Part shown: one piece after another, positions 30,304-39,024 of the stretch | Layout: each line of letters starts with the position of its first letter | How positions within the stretch are numbered: position 1 is the first letter of the stretch | Assembly: GCA_017451545.1 (NCBI GenBank) | Contig: JAFTOB010000152.1 | Span: 1 to 39,024 of the forward strand | Origin: Clostridia bacterium | GTDB taxonomy: Bacteria > Bacillota > Clostridia > Oscillospirales > CAG-272 | Length of the DNA stretch: 39,024 nucleotides | Reading direction: 5' to 3' | Made by a program: the position numbers and the translations under genes | The notes under the pieces: model-generated | Databases searched by the model: none | The model's input: only the letters and a program-made list of their open reading frames with translations | What the model was told of the DNA's origin: nothing

Positions 30304-31971
30304 TTATTTTTTAGAAGGGAAGCTATCCTTCAGGCCGACGATGCGGTTGAAGGTGCCGGGGAGCTTGGTGTCGACGCAGAAATAGCCGGTTCTGACGAAC
30401 TGGAACTTGTCACCGGGCTTGGCGTCGGCCAGCGAGGGCTCGACCATAGCGCCGTCGAGCTTTGTCAGCGAATTTTCGTTCAGGAAGTCAAGGTAGGTCT
30501 TGCCCTCGGGAACGTCGGCGGTGTTTTCAATGTTGAAAAGTCTGTCGTAGAGCATCAGGCTTGCGGGCTTTGCGTACTTTGCGGAGAGCCAATGGATGGT
30601 GCCCTTGATCTTGCGGCCGTCGGCGGGCATACCGTTTCCGGTCTCAAGGTCGGCGGTGGCGTGGATGCACTCGATGCTTCCGTCCTCGTTCTTCTCGATG
30701 CCTGCGTACTTGATGATGTAGCCTCCCATAAGGCGAACCTCGCCGTCGGGCTTCAGGCGGAAGAACTTGGGGGGCGGAACCTCGGCAAAGTCATCGGCGT
30801 CGATATAGATCTCGCGGGTCATAGGCACGTTGCGGCGGCCAAGCTCCTCCTTCTGAGGATGGTTCGGCAGAGAGATCATCTCCTCGCAATCCTCGGGGTA
30901 GTTGTCGATAATGACCTTGATGGGGTTGGCAACGGCAATGCGGCGCAGGGCGTTTTCGTTCATCTCGTCGCGGACGCAGGCCTCAAGCTGACGGATATCA
31001 ACGGTGTGGTCGGTGTTGGTAACACCCGCCTCGCGGACGAAGGTGAAGAGCGCACCGGGAGTGTATCCGCGGCGGCGCAGACCGCACAGAGTGGGCAGAC
31101 GGGGATCGTCCCAGCCGTCCACGTGACCTTCCTCGACCAGCTGACGGAGGTATCTCTTGGACATGACCGTATAAGTGATGTTCATACGGCCGAACTCCCA
31201 CTGGTGGGGCTTCTTTTCAAATCCGATCTTGTCCACCACCCAATCGTACAGCGGTCTGTGGTTACGGAACTCGCTGGAGCAGAGAGAGTGGGTGATGCCC
31301 TCAAGGGCATCCTGAATGGGATGGGCGAAATCGTACATAGGGTATACGCACCACTCGTCGCCCTGACGGTGATGGTGGATATGCTTGATGCGGTAAATGA
31401 CCGGATCGCGCAGGTAGGGATTGTCGGAGGTGGGGTCGATCTTGGCGCGCAGAGTGCGTGCGCCGTCCTCGAACTCACCGTTTTTCATGCGCTCGAAAAG
31501 CTCAAGGTTTTCTTCAACCGAACGGTTACGGTAGGGGGATTCCTTGCCTGCAACGGCGCGGTCGGTGCCCTTGTAATCGGCCAGATCGTCCTTTGAAAGA
31601 TCGCAGACGTAGGCGTCGCCCTGCTTGATGAGCTGTACGGCGAACTCGTAGCACTTGCCGAAGTAATCCGAGCCGTAGAACACGCCGCCCGTGGGGGTCG
31701 CGCCCAGCCACTCAAGGTCCTCGCGGATGGAGCGGACGAACTCGTCGCTCTCCTTTGCAGGGTTGGTGTCATCGTAGCGGAGGTTGAAAAGTCCGCCGTA
31801 TTTCTTGGACACATCGGTGTTGATGCAGATAGCCTTAACCGAGCCTATGTGAAGGTAGCCGTTGGGCTCGGGCGGGAATCGGGTGTGGATCTCGTCGGCG
31901 CGGTAGGTGCCGTTCTCGATCTCACTGTCGATTATATCGTGAATAAAATTGCTGTTTTTGATCTCATCCAT
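30304..31971 (-). CDS. glnS: Glutaminyl-tRNA synthetase
   Basis: 555 residues, usual length. The class I motif FPPEPNGYLHIGS (about 32-44) and the KMSKS-type loop VMSKR are present, together with the GlnRS-specific DTNPAKESDEFV and the C-terminal anticodon-binding beta barrels. It charges tRNA-Gln directly, so this organism need not make Gln-tRNA by transamidation. The ATG at 31971 has AGAGGA upstream. It is last in the operon with gltX 15 bases upstream. Confidence 0.97.
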   Translation of the reverse strand: MDEIKNSNFIHDIIDSEIENGTYRADEIHTRFPPEPNGYLHIGSVKAICINTDVSKKYGGLFNLRYDDTNPAKESDEFVRSIREDLEWLGATPTGGVFYGSDYFGKCYEFAVQLIKQGDAYVCDLSKDDLADYKGTDRAVAGKESPYRNRSVEENLELFERMKNGEFEDGARTLRAKIDPTSDNPYLRDPVIYRIKHIHHHRQGDEWCVYPMYDFAHPIQDALEGITHSLCSSEFRNHRPLYDWVVDKIGFEKKPHQWEFGRMNITYTVMSKRYLRQLVEEGHVDGWDDPRLPTLCGLRRRGYTPGALFTFVREAGVTNTDHTVDIRQLEACVRDEMNENALRRIAVANPIKVIIDNYPEDCEEMISLPNHPQKEELGRRNVPMTREIYIDADDFAEVPPPKFFRLKPDGEVRLMGGYIIKYAGIEKNEDGSIECIHATADLETGNGMPADGRKIKGTIHWLSAKYAKPASLMLYDRLFNIENTADVPEGKTYLDFLNENSLTKLDGAMVEPSLADAKPGDKFQFVRTGYFCVDTKLPGTFNRIVGLKDSFPSKK

Positions 31972-31986
31972 AATGAAAATCCTCTT

Positions 31987-33678
31987 TTAGCCCTTAAGAT
32001 TTGTAAGCATTGCGTTGATTCTTGAGAAGGTGCGCTCCTGACCCATGATCTGCATGACCGTGTAGAGGTCGGGGGCGTTTGCCTTGCCGGTCACAGCCAC
32101 GCGGATGAACATACTGACGTCGACAACGCTGCCGCCGAAGGCCTCGGGGTTGGCCTTATAAGCCTTCATATCCGAAGCGAAGCCGATCTTATCGGCGATG
32201 GCCTTGACCTTGGTGAACCACTCGTCCGAGGTGTCGGCGTGGTTGTAGCCCGCGGTGAAATCGGTCAGAACTGTCGAGATGACCGAGCCGTCGAATTTTT
32301 CGGGATAAGCATCGACGATCTCGAAATACTTATCGTAGAAGAACTTCATATAGTCGCGAAGCTCGACCCAGGTGCCGTAGTCCTTGCGGGGCTTTTTGCC
32401 GCCGCGGCCGATGGAGACGATGGCCTTTGCATAGTCGGGATCGGCGGCCAGCTCTGCGGCGAACTCGGGATCAAACTCTGCCGCCCAGCCGTAAAGTCCG
32501 TCGTAGACCTCGTCGGCGGTCATACGGGAGATGACGTTCTTCGAAACGTCGTTGAGCTTGCTGAAGTCGAAGAGGCAGCCCGAGACCGACATTTTTTTGA
32601 TGTTGAAGGGGAACTCCTTGTAGTCCTTGTCGGGGTTCTGCATTCTCCACTCCTCGTAGTTGGAGTTGAGCAGGGTCATAACGTACTCGCAGACGGCGCG
32701 GGGGCAGTAACCCATACCGGTGTAATCGTCCATATTCGCGCCCATATCGCGCTTGGAGAGCTTCTTTTTGTTGCCGTTCTCGTCAAGGCGCATGATCTGT
32801 GCGATGTGCATATACTTGGGCGTCTTGAAGCCGAGGTAGCGGAAAAGCTGCAGGTGCTTTGCAAGGCTGGGGAGCCACTCCTCGCCGCGTATGACGTGGG
32901 TGGTGCCCATCAGGTGATCGTCCACAGCGTGGGCGAAGTGGTAGGTGGGGATTCCGTCGGACTTGAGCAGGACGAAGTCCTCATCGTTCTCGGGGATCTC
33001 CATATTGCCCTTGACGAGGTCGGTGAACTTGACCTTCTTCTCGGGGTCGCCGTCGGCGAGAATACGGAGCACGAAGGGATCGCCCGCCTTCAGGTGAGCT
33101 TCCACGTCCTCAATGGTAAATTCGCGGCGGGCAAGCATCTCGGCCTTTCTCTTTTCGGCCTCGGCCTGCCAATCTATATTCTTGATCTCTTCCTTCTTAT
33201 TGACCTGCTGAAGCTCCTCAAGCTCCTCCTCGGTGGTGAAGCAGGGGTAGGCGCGTCCCTCACGGACGAGCTTCTTGGCAAAAACGTGATAGATAGCTCC
33301 GCGAGTGCTCTGCTTATAGGGGCCGTACGCTCCGCGGTCGCAGATCTTACCGTCCTCACCGAGGATGGCGCCCTCGTCGAAGGCGATGCCGTAGGTTGCA
33401 AGGGTCTTGATAAGTCCCTCGGCTGCGCCGGGAACCTCGCGCTTTGCGTCGGTGTCCTCGATTCGGAGGTAGAGCACGCCGCCGCTCTGGTGGGCAAGTC
33501 TTTCTGCCACGGTGGTGGGGAACAGACCGCCGAAGTGAACGAATCCCGTGGGGCTGGGGGCAAAACGGGTGACCTTTGCGCCCTCGGGCAGGGATCTCTG
33601 AGGATATTTTGCCTCAAGCATCTCGGGTGTATCGGTTACATCCGGAAAAAGCAGTTCTGCAAGATAATTGAAGTCCAT
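31987..33678 (-). CDS. gltX: Glutamyl-tRNA synthetase
   Basis: 563 residues. The HIGH-type motif FAPSPTGFVHFGG is at 39-51, the KMSKS-type motif KKLSKRD is present, and LRIEDTD fits the GluRS family. About 33 extra residues precede the catalytic core, as in several Clostridia. AGGAG precedes the ATG at 33678. It is the middle gene of the MBL-gltX-glnS operon. Confidence 0.97.
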   Translation of the reverse strand: MDFNYLAELLFPDVTDTPEMLEAKYPQRSLPEGAKVTRFAPSPTGFVHFGGLFPTTVAERLAHQSGGVLYLRIEDTDAKREVPGAAEGLIKTLATYGIAFDEGAILGEDGKICDRGAYGPYKQSTRGAIYHVFAKKLVREGRAYPCFTTEEELEELQQVNKKEEIKNIDWQAEAEKRKAEMLARREFTIEDVEAHLKAGDPFVLRILADGDPEKKVKFTDLVKGNMEIPENDEDFVLLKSDGIPTYHFAHAVDDHLMGTTHVIRGEEWLPSLAKHLQLFRYLGFKTPKYMHIAQIMRLDENGNKKKLSKRDMGANMDDYTGMGYCPRAVCEYVMTLLNSNYEEWRMQNPDKDYKEFPFNIKKMSVSGCLFDFSKLNDVSKNVISRMTADEVYDGLYGWAAEFDPEFAAELAADPDYAKAIVSIGRGGKKPRKDYGTWVELRDYMKFFYDKYFEIVDAYPEKFDGSVISTVLTDFTAGYNHADTSDEWFTKVKAIADKIGFASDMKAYKANPEAFGGSVVDVSMFIRVAVTGKANAPDLYTVMQIMGQERTFSRINAMLTNLKG

Positions 33679-33699
33679 ATATATCTCCTAAAATGATTA

Positions 33700-34320
33700 T
33701 CAAGAATTGTATATGTTATAAACGGCGTCGGAAAGCTTGGCCGCCTCGCCGTGCCCGGGATAGATCATCAGGCTTTCCTTTTCGGCAAGGGTAGTGAACT
33801 TGATTAGAGTGTAGTGCATTTTGTCGGTGTTTCCGCCGTAGAGGTCGCATCTGCCGTATCCGTTGGCCATAATGGTGTCGCCCGTGAAAAGCAGATTGGC
33901 AACGCGATAGCACACAGATCCTCCTGTGTGACCGGGGGTATGCATAACGGTAATGGTTTTCTTGCCGACCTTTACAGTGTCACCCGAAATGAGCATTTTA
34001 TCGGGGGGTAGGAAGTCCTTTGATACACCCACAAGGGGCAGGGAAGCGTTCTTTGCTCCGTCAGAAAGGAGCTCGGCGTCATCTGCGTGAATCATGACCG
34101 GCGCATCGGGGTTGGCGGCACGCAGGCGTTCGAGGCCCAGAATATGGTCGAAATGTCCGTGGGTGAGAAGTATTGCCGTGAGCTTAAGATTTTCTGCCTC
34201 AAGGGTCTTCATGATCCAGGCGGCGGGTGCGCTGGGGTCGATGACCACGGCCTCGCCGTTGTCGGAAAGAACGTAGCAATTTGAAGCGAATGATCCGGGG
34301 GTGATTCGGGAAAGTTTCAT
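33700..34320 (-). CDS. Metallo-beta-lactamase-fold hydrolase (glyoxalase II-like)
   Basis: 206 residues. The metal motif THGHFDH is at 53-59, with HTPGHTGGSVCY, FTGDTIMA and YPGHGE giving the remaining ligands. Size and motifs fit the short GloB-like (YcbL) group, which hydrolyses thioesters such as S-lactoylglutathione or related adducts; the true substrate is unknown. It is the first gene of the operon; the SD before the ATG at 34320 is weak (AGG). Confidence 0.92.
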   Translation of the reverse strand: MKLSRITPGSFASNCYVLSDNGEAVVIDPSAPAAWIMKTLEAENLKLTAILLTHGHFDHILGLERLRAANPDAPVMIHADDAELLSDGAKNASLPLVGVSKDFLPPDKMLISGDTVKVGKKTITVMHTPGHTGGSVCYRVANLLFTGDTIMANGYGRCDLYGGNTDKMHYTLIKFTTLAEKESLMIYPGHGEAAKLSDAVYNIYNS

Positions 34321-34352
34321 AGGTGTACCTGGCTTTAGATTAATATTAATTT

Positions 34353-34381
34353 AGTATACCATATTTTTGCAATTTTGTCTA
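34353..34381 (-). promoter_or_regulatory. Promoter of the MBL-gltX-glnS operon
   Basis: On minus: TAGACA (34376-34381), 17-base spacer, TATACT (34353-34358). No T-box is present in the roughly 30-base leader. Confidence 0.75.
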
Positions 34382-34395
34382 CTGATTTTTTAAAT

Positions 34396-34446
34396 AAAAA
34401 ATAAAAAAAAGAAGAACCCGATAGTGTCATTTTGACACTATCGGGT
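34396..34446 (-). terminator. Terminator of the substrate-binding protein gene
   Basis: Perfect 14-base arms ACCCGATAGTGTCA (34416-34429) and complement (34432-34445), followed on minus by TTCTTCTTTTTTTT. Confidence 0.93.
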
Positions 34447-34458
34447 GAAATTCTTGGA

Positions 34459-36366
34459 TTACTGAGCGTCGTCAGCGGGAGTTTCTTCCTCTTTCTTCGG
34501 AGGCTTGGTCTCCTCATCTACGATGAAGCCGTACTTGCGGCCGTAGGATTCCCAATCGGAGTAGGATACCTTCTTGAGATCTCTGTAGCCAAAGTAGGTG
34601 GAACCGATATCACCGAGCTTGTCGGATGCAATGTATGCGTCCTGGTTGTAGAGGATCGGGATAACGGGCATATCCTTGATCAGCAGCTCCTCAGCCTCAT
34701 GGAGATACTTAGCTCTGTCGGCAGTGGACTGTGCGGTATAAGCCTTCTTGATCAGGGCGTTGTATTCCTCGCTGTTGTAGCCGGAAACATTGGGCTTGAG
34801 CTCGTAGTCAACGGTAGGATTGTAAGGATCGTCGGGAGTTACGTCGAGATCATTACCGGTGTACTGGAGTGCGAAGGGAGCGAGAACCGAAATGGGTGTA
34901 ACTGCGGTTGCGACGATATCCTTTGCGATGACCTCGAAGTTACCTGCGGCAAGAGCCTCGGCATAAAGGTCGTCTCTGATATCGGCCTGAACCTCACCGG
35001 TCTCGTCAACCTCATCGGACTTCTTCTTCTCAACTCCGAGATAAACGATATCAACGTTGAATTTGAGAGATCTCCAAGCCTCGGCAACAGCCTCGGCAAC
35101 AACTGCGTGAACCTCGTCGCCTTCGCGAACGGAAATGCTGAAGGAATAATCTGCGGCGTTGATGCCTGCGGTCTGGAGAAGAGCCTCGGCGGCAGCCTTA
35201 TCTGCACCGGAGCTGATCAGATTGGCCTTGGCCTTGGAGCGGAAGGTTGTACCGGAGGAATTCTCCTCGAACACGCCGAGAGGAACGATTCCGTCGGCTG
35301 CTTTGGCGAATACGACGCTGTTGGCGATTGCCTTTCTGTTGATCACCTTTGAAAGTGCCTGACGCACCTCGGGTATTGCGAAGAGGGCAACGCCGTTCTC
35401 CTCGCCGGCCTTGGTGGACTTGATCAGAGCGTTCTGGTTGAGATAATATGTATGGGTGGAGAGTTCATCGGTAACGGTAGCCTTGCTCTTGTATGCGGAG
35501 CGGTAGGACATTGCGATATCGCCGACGTAGAGAACCTGACCGGCCTTGTACATCTCCATCTGCTCCTCGGCTGTCTTGGTATAGTCGATGATAATTCTGT
35601 AAGGAGTTACGTTCTTGTCAACGGCATCCACGGTTCTGTTTCTGAAGTAGTAGCTGTTTCTCTCGAGAATGAGCTGCTGATCACCCTCCTCGTAGGAAAC
35701 CTTTCTGATGATGAACGGACCGCTGTAAACGCTGGTAACGGGCTTCTTCGCCCAGTCGGGGTTCTCATCAACGATGTCCTCACGGAGAGGAACGAGAGCG
35801 GGGCTGGCCAGATTGAGCTTGAACTGCTCGAAGTCGGGCTTGCGCTCGAAGGTAAACTCAACGGTTCTGGAGTCGACGGCCGAGATACCGACAGCATCGA
35901 TGGTAAGGTCACCGTGCTTGACAGCCTCGGCGTTCTTGATGTCCATAAGGAGAGCCGCGGCCTCAAAGGAGGTCTCAACGCGCAGAGCGCGCTTGAGGGA
36001 GTAGATAACGTCCTCAGCGTCAAGGGTCATGCCGTCGCTCCAGCAGGTCTCCTTGAGCTTGATGATCATCTTGTATTCCTGAATATTGTCGTCGCTCTTG
36101 GTCTCGACGGACTCGACGAGGTCGTTTTCAACGCCACCGTCTGCCTTTACCTTGAAAAGACCCGAATAAAGCAGGCTGACGACTTTCAGCTGAGCCTCAT
36201 TGTTAAAGGCGTGGAGAGGGTCATAGTCATAAACTTGTTGTGTGAGATACATTTGCAGATACGGGCCTTTGTAGGAGAGGTCAACTTCTCCGCAGGATGC
36301 GAAGAGAGGCAGAGCCGTAAGGACCATAACAAGGCAGAGCGCAAATGCAAGCATACGCTTCTTCAT
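34459..36366 (-). CDS. Peptide-type ABC transporter substrate-binding lipoprotein (family 5)
   Basis: 635 residues. A lipoprotein signal ends at Cys25 (LFASC). The SBP_bac_5 pattern follows: YKMIIKLKETCWSDGMTLDAEDVIYSLKRAL, FAIPEVRQALSKVINRKAIAN, and near the end DMPVIPILYNQDAYIAS. The C-terminal tail is a Lys/Glu/Pro-rich spacer. It would capture oligopeptides or similar ligands outside the membrane. No permease or ATPase gene adjoins it, so it must serve a transporter encoded elsewhere or work as a sensor. AAGGAGG precedes the ATG at 36366. Confidence 0.93.
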   Translation of the reverse strand: MKKRMLAFALCLVMVLTALPLFASCGEVDLSYKGPYLQMYLTQQVYDYDPLHAFNNEAQLKVVSLLYSGLFKVKADGGVENDLVESVETKSDDNIQEYKMIIKLKETCWSDGMTLDAEDVIYSLKRALRVETSFEAAALLMDIKNAEAVKHGDLTIDAVGISAVDSRTVEFTFERKPDFEQFKLNLASPALVPLREDIVDENPDWAKKPVTSVYSGPFIIRKVSYEEGDQQLILERNSYYFRNRTVDAVDKNVTPYRIIIDYTKTAEEQMEMYKAGQVLYVGDIAMSYRSAYKSKATVTDELSTHTYYLNQNALIKSTKAGEENGVALFAIPEVRQALSKVINRKAIANSVVFAKAADGIVPLGVFEENSSGTTFRSKAKANLISSGADKAAAEALLQTAGINAADYSFSISVREGDEVHAVVAEAVAEAWRSLKFNVDIVYLGVEKKKSDEVDETGEVQADIRDDLYAEALAAGNFEVIAKDIVATAVTPISVLAPFALQYTGNDLDVTPDDPYNPTVDYELKPNVSGYNSEEYNALIKKAYTAQSTADRAKYLHEAEELLIKDMPVIPILYNQDAYIASDKLGDIGSTYFGYRDLKKVSYSDWESYGRKYGFIVDEETKPPKKEEETPADDAQ

Positions 36367-36431
36367 TTTTGTGTATCCTCCTTGGATTGTGTGTCGGGCA
36401 TCGCCCGCTGATGGGGGTATCGTTACACTAT

Positions 36432-36460
36432 ATTATAACATAAAAGTTCCCGTTAATCAA
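36432..36460 (-). promoter_or_regulatory. Promoter of the substrate-binding protein gene
   Basis: On minus: TTGATT (36455-36460), 17-base spacer, TATAAT (36432-36437). Confidence 0.8.
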
Positions 36461-36631
36461 CGATTAATCGGATAAGCTTTCAATTTCGGCTGTTTGCACA
36501 ATTAATTTTCTAAAAACTGTGCATTTTAACATAACAAAAAGTGGAAAAATAAGTTGTCTTCCTTCGGGAACAATATAATTATGCCACTGTTTTTGTAAAA
36601 AATGGAAAAAAATGTTTATTGGAGACTTGCG

Positions 36632-37507
36632 ATGGAAAAATATGTCAGAACCGATCTTGCCTGTGAGATGCGTGAGGTCGCTTGTGAGAGTAGGCGGACC
36701 GTGTCCGAAAAGGTGGGCTCGGATGGCTTCCGCGTGATAAGAACCGACACAGAGGAGCAGGGCCGTTGCCTTGCCGTGGTCTGCGGAAACATGGGCGAGC
36801 TTGACGATGAGGAAGCTTCGTCTCTTGCACTGTGCGTGGCGCGTGAGCTGGGTGAGCTTGTTGAGCTTGAGGTGCAAAAAAAACGGGACGGTAATTTTCG
36901 CGTTCTTGTGGCAGGGCTGGGTAACGCGTCCATGACCGCCGATGCCATCGGCCCGTCCGCGACCTCGCGAGTGACGGTCACAGGTCATCTTGCCAGCCTT
37001 GAGCCCGAGCTTTTTCGGAAGATCGGCTGCTGCCGGATCTATGCTGTCACACCCGGGGTGCTTGGAGAGACGGGAATGGAGGCGCTGGAGCTGATCAGAG
37101 GGGCGGTCGAGTCCGTGAAGCCCGACCTCGTGGTGGCGGTTGATGCTCTGGCGGCTCGGTCGGTGGAGCGGCTTTCGTCAACTGTTCAAATGTCAACGGG
37201 TGGCATCAGACCCGGCTCGGGTATCGGCAACCGCCGAAGCGAGATTAGCAAAAAAGCGCTCGGTGTGCCCGTTATATCCGTGGGCATCCCCACGGTAGTC
37301 GATTCCTCGACCCTCGTTTACGATGCGCTGAAAAGCGCGGGCTTGCCCGAGCCCGAGGGCGAGCTTGCTGAGCTTCTTGAGCGGGGCAGAGGATTTTTTG
37401 TCTCGCCCAAGGACTGCGACGTGATCAACCGCCGAGCCGCCTGCATACTTGCAAACGCCATCGACCTGACCTTCGGTATAAATCGCGATCACCGTGAATA
37501 TAATTGA
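36632..37507 (+). CDS. gpr: Germination (spore) protease GPR
   Basis: 291 residues, A25-family aspartic-type protease that degrades small acid-soluble proteins when spores germinate. The N-terminal YVRTDLACE matches the propeptide and processing region. GLGNASMTADAIGP carries Asp104, and VAVDALAARS carries Asp171, equivalent to the catalytic aspartates. GGIRPGSGIGNRR is typical of the family. GGAG at 36621-36624 supports the ATG at 36632 over an earlier ATG at 36602. It forms a pair with spoIIP 27 bases downstream, a common arrangement in spore formers. Confidence 0.96.
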   Translation: MEKYVRTDLACEMREVACESRRTVSEKVGSDGFRVIRTDTEEQGRCLAVVCGNMGELDDEEASSLALCVARELGELVELEVQKKRDGNFRVLVAGLGNASMTADAIGPSATSRVTVTGHLASLEPELFRKIGCCRIYAVTPGVLGETGMEALELIRGAVESVKPDLVVAVDALAARSVERLSSTVQMSTGGIRPGSGIGNRRSEISKKALGVPVISVGIPTVVDSSTLVYDALKSAGLPEPEGELAELLERGRGFFVSPKDCDVINRRAACILANAIDLTFGINRDHREYN

Positions 37508-37534
37508 GCGAACAGCCGAAAGGAGAGATTAAGG

Positions 37535-38782
37535 ATGGATCTGAAAAACAGCGATACTCGCCTTTTCCTTGCCGAAAAAAGCGAGCCCGACGGGGCTGAC
37601 GGGCGCGATCGGAAGAGCGAAAAAAAGCCGAGGGCGTATCTTATGTACTGCGTAATGACCCTTTCAGTAATGCTTCTGACCTTGGCCTTCGCCGCCACAG
37701 AGCTGTTTGCCGTCTTTTTCTCGGACGTATATCCCGAGCGCTTCGTGATGTCCAAGCTCTTTGGGGCGGAGGCCGAGTCGGGCAAGAATTTTTTTGAACT
37801 GATGCTTGAGCAGAGCTTCTGCGATCTTTCCTTCGGCGGCAAGCCTACCGCTCCGCCCGAAACCACCGTACCGCCCGTGCCGCCGGAATCGTCGGTTCTG
37901 CCCGAGGACACGGCGATGCCCGACACGTCAGTGCCGCCCGAGACCACCGAAAAGCCGCAGGAAACCGTTCCCGATGTGCCACCTGCACCCCCCGACGGGA
38001 TGATGCCCGTGATCGGTATGGATCTCAGCCTTTCGCATTTCGGACTTGATTATATTCACAACACAAGCGCAAAAAGTCCCGATATGTCAAGCCTTGCGGG
38101 GATCTCGCTATCCACCGATCTGTCGAAGATCTATCCGTCGGATGCGCCGCTGGTGCTTATAGTCCACACCCACGGAACCGAGGCATACAGTGACCCCGCC
38201 GCACCTTGGTACGATCCCGAGCGCGAGGTGGCGAGGTCCTCGGATAAGAACCAAAACGTGGTACATATAGGTCGGCTGATGGCCGATATTCTGAACGAAA
38301 ACGGGATATCGACAATTCATTGCGACGTGATGCACGATGCGGAGTCCTACAGCGGCTCCTACGAGCGGAGTGCCGAGACGGTCAAAAAGTATCTCTCGCA
38401 GTATCCTTCCATTAAGTATATAATAGACGTTCACCGCGATGCGGTGGTCAAGTCGAGTGGTGAGCTCGTCGGCGCGGTCTGTGAGACCGAGCTTGGTCGG
38501 TGCGCACAGATAATGGCGGTCATCGGAACGGGCGAGAGCGCGGGGATCGACACGGGCTACACCGAAAACCTCGCGCTGGCGCAAAGACTTCGGGAAAGGC
38601 TGAACGGGATCGCCGAGAATCTTTCACGCCCTACCTGCCTGCGCCCCTCGGCCTACAATCAGCAGTACGGCGCATTTTCCATCCTGCTTGAGATGGGCGC
38701 GGCAGGGAACAGCCTTGCCGAGGCCGAGCTCGCCGCCCGCTACGCCGCCGAAGCCCTGTGCGATATAATCAAAGGCAAATAA
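37535..38782 (+). CDS. spoIIP: Stage II sporulation protein P
   Basis: 415 residues. A single membrane anchor is at about 35-62, a Pro/Thr/Glu-rich linker at about 103-155, and a SpoIIP amidase/endopeptidase domain at about 205-412. Catalytic-type residues: HTHGTEAY (His211, His213, Glu216), DVHRD (His300, Asp302) and LLEMG (Glu386). It cleaves peptidoglycan during engulfment together with SpoIID and SpoIIM. AAAGGAG at 37519-37525 fits the ATG at 37535. Confidence 0.96.
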   Translation: MDLKNSDTRLFLAEKSEPDGADGRDRKSEKKPRAYLMYCVMTLSVMLLTLAFAATELFAVFFSDVYPERFVMSKLFGAEAESGKNFFELMLEQSFCDLSFGGKPTAPPETTVPPVPPESSVLPEDTAMPDTSVPPETTEKPQETVPDVPPAPPDGMMPVIGMDLSLSHFGLDYIHNTSAKSPDMSSLAGISLSTDLSKIYPSDAPLVLIVHTHGTEAYSDPAAPWYDPEREVARSSDKNQNVVHIGRLMADILNENGISTIHCDVMHDAESYSGSYERSAETVKKYLSQYPSIKYIIDVHRDAVVKSSGELVGAVCETELGRCAQIMAVIGTGESAGIDTGYTENLALAQRLRERLNGIAENLSRPTCLRPSAYNQQYGAFSILLEMGAAGNSLAEAELAARYAAEALCDIIKGK

Positions 38783-38792
38783 AAGCGAGTTC

Positions 38793-39007
38793 GCCGACAA
38801 ATCGGAGTTTATTTGAAAGATTTTTTTCGAGAACCTTCTTGCAAGAAGGTTCTCGAGCTCTCCAAGAAACTTTAATGCATTGGTTAATTTAAACGGGCAG
38901 TTTATCCTTCAAAATTTGCTCGGTCGCAAATTTTGAGTGATTATTTCGGCTAAAGTTATCGCGCTCTCGCAGGCGCGCAGTCCGGTGAAAACTCCTCCTG
39001 GCGCGCC
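38793..39007 (+). repeat. Dispersed structured repeat, copy 2
   Basis: Matches 13233-13476 base for base in long blocks: the 28-base palindrome at 38828-38855, the second hairpin at 38910-38935, and CCGGTGAAAACTCC at 38982-38995. It lacks the extra hairpin of copy 1. It starts eleven bases after the spoIIP stop codon, same orientation relative to the upstream gene as copy 1. Homology ends close to the window edge. Confidence 0.85.
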
Positions 39008-39024
39008 CTTTCTAAATATTACGA

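Noticed and set aside
36566..36575. SigF/SigG-type promoter upstream of gpr
   Set aside because: GGGAACAATA fits the SigF -10 pattern, but no matching -35 element is found at the right distance, so no promoter is claimed.
1..39024. CRISPR arrays, tRNA or rRNA genes
   Set aside because: No regularly spaced short repeats and no cloverleaf-like sequence with a GGTTCRA T-loop and acceptor pairing were seen on reading both strands.

Overview
The window looks like chromosome of an uncultured, endospore-forming Clostridia-type Firmicute, probably from an animal gut. The main grounds are a germination protease plus SpoIIP pair (36632-38782), an IspH-ribosomal protein S1 fusion (9915-11963), a tRNA-Phe type T-box leader, strong SD sequences and many consensus promoters with 17-base spacers. 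Most genes have moderately high GC; four stretches (about 333-1160, 13500-14460, 23980-24100 and 25640-28380) are visibly AT-richer.

Layout. 1-1254: an AT-rich end of what may be an integrated element, abutting the 3' end of guaA. 1255-3593: tyrS-guaA operon (minus); this GuaA has no amidotransferase domain. 3635-5283: a lipoprotein gene with a long structured leader containing a 21-codon ORF. 5323-6282: EamA-type transporter. 6305-12009: operon of an RpiR regulator, a BaiN-like flavoprotein, a CMP kinase-acyltransferase fusion and the IspH-S1 fusion. 12046-13227: M20 peptidase. 13233-13476: first copy of a dispersed structured repeat. 13593-14490: divergent XRE repressor and SLOG-like gene sharing GTGGAATTCCAC operators. 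14506-19141: pheS-yitT-pheT operon behind a T-box leader (minus).

19165-25498: two carbohydrate modules, each an AraC regulator divergent from metabolic genes: (1) Gfo/Idh/MocA oxidoreductase, ROK kinase and GmhA-like isomerase; (2) a glycosidase-like protein. Between the modules lies a second, roughly 95 percent identical copy of the pheS T-box leader plus the first 51 codons of pheS. Module 1 is thus bracketed by about 470-bp direct repeats, the footprint of a single-crossover insertion or a segmental duplication. 25499-28261: ROK-type repressor and MATE exporter lying between two inverted copies of a bipartite repeat. 28301-30258: FAD oxidoreductase, DUF2975 membrane protein and small XRE regulator. 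30304-34381: MBL hydrolase, gltX and glnS operon (minus). 34396-36460: orphan peptide-type substrate-binding lipoprotein (minus). 36632-38782: gpr-spoIIP. 38793-39007: second copy of the dispersed repeat.

No CRISPR array, rRNA, tRNA gene, intact transposase or integrase was recognised. The most unusual items are the duplicated T-box/pheS fragment around module 1, the dispersed three-hairpin repeat, the XRE/SLOG operator system and the leader ORF upstream of the lipoprotein.
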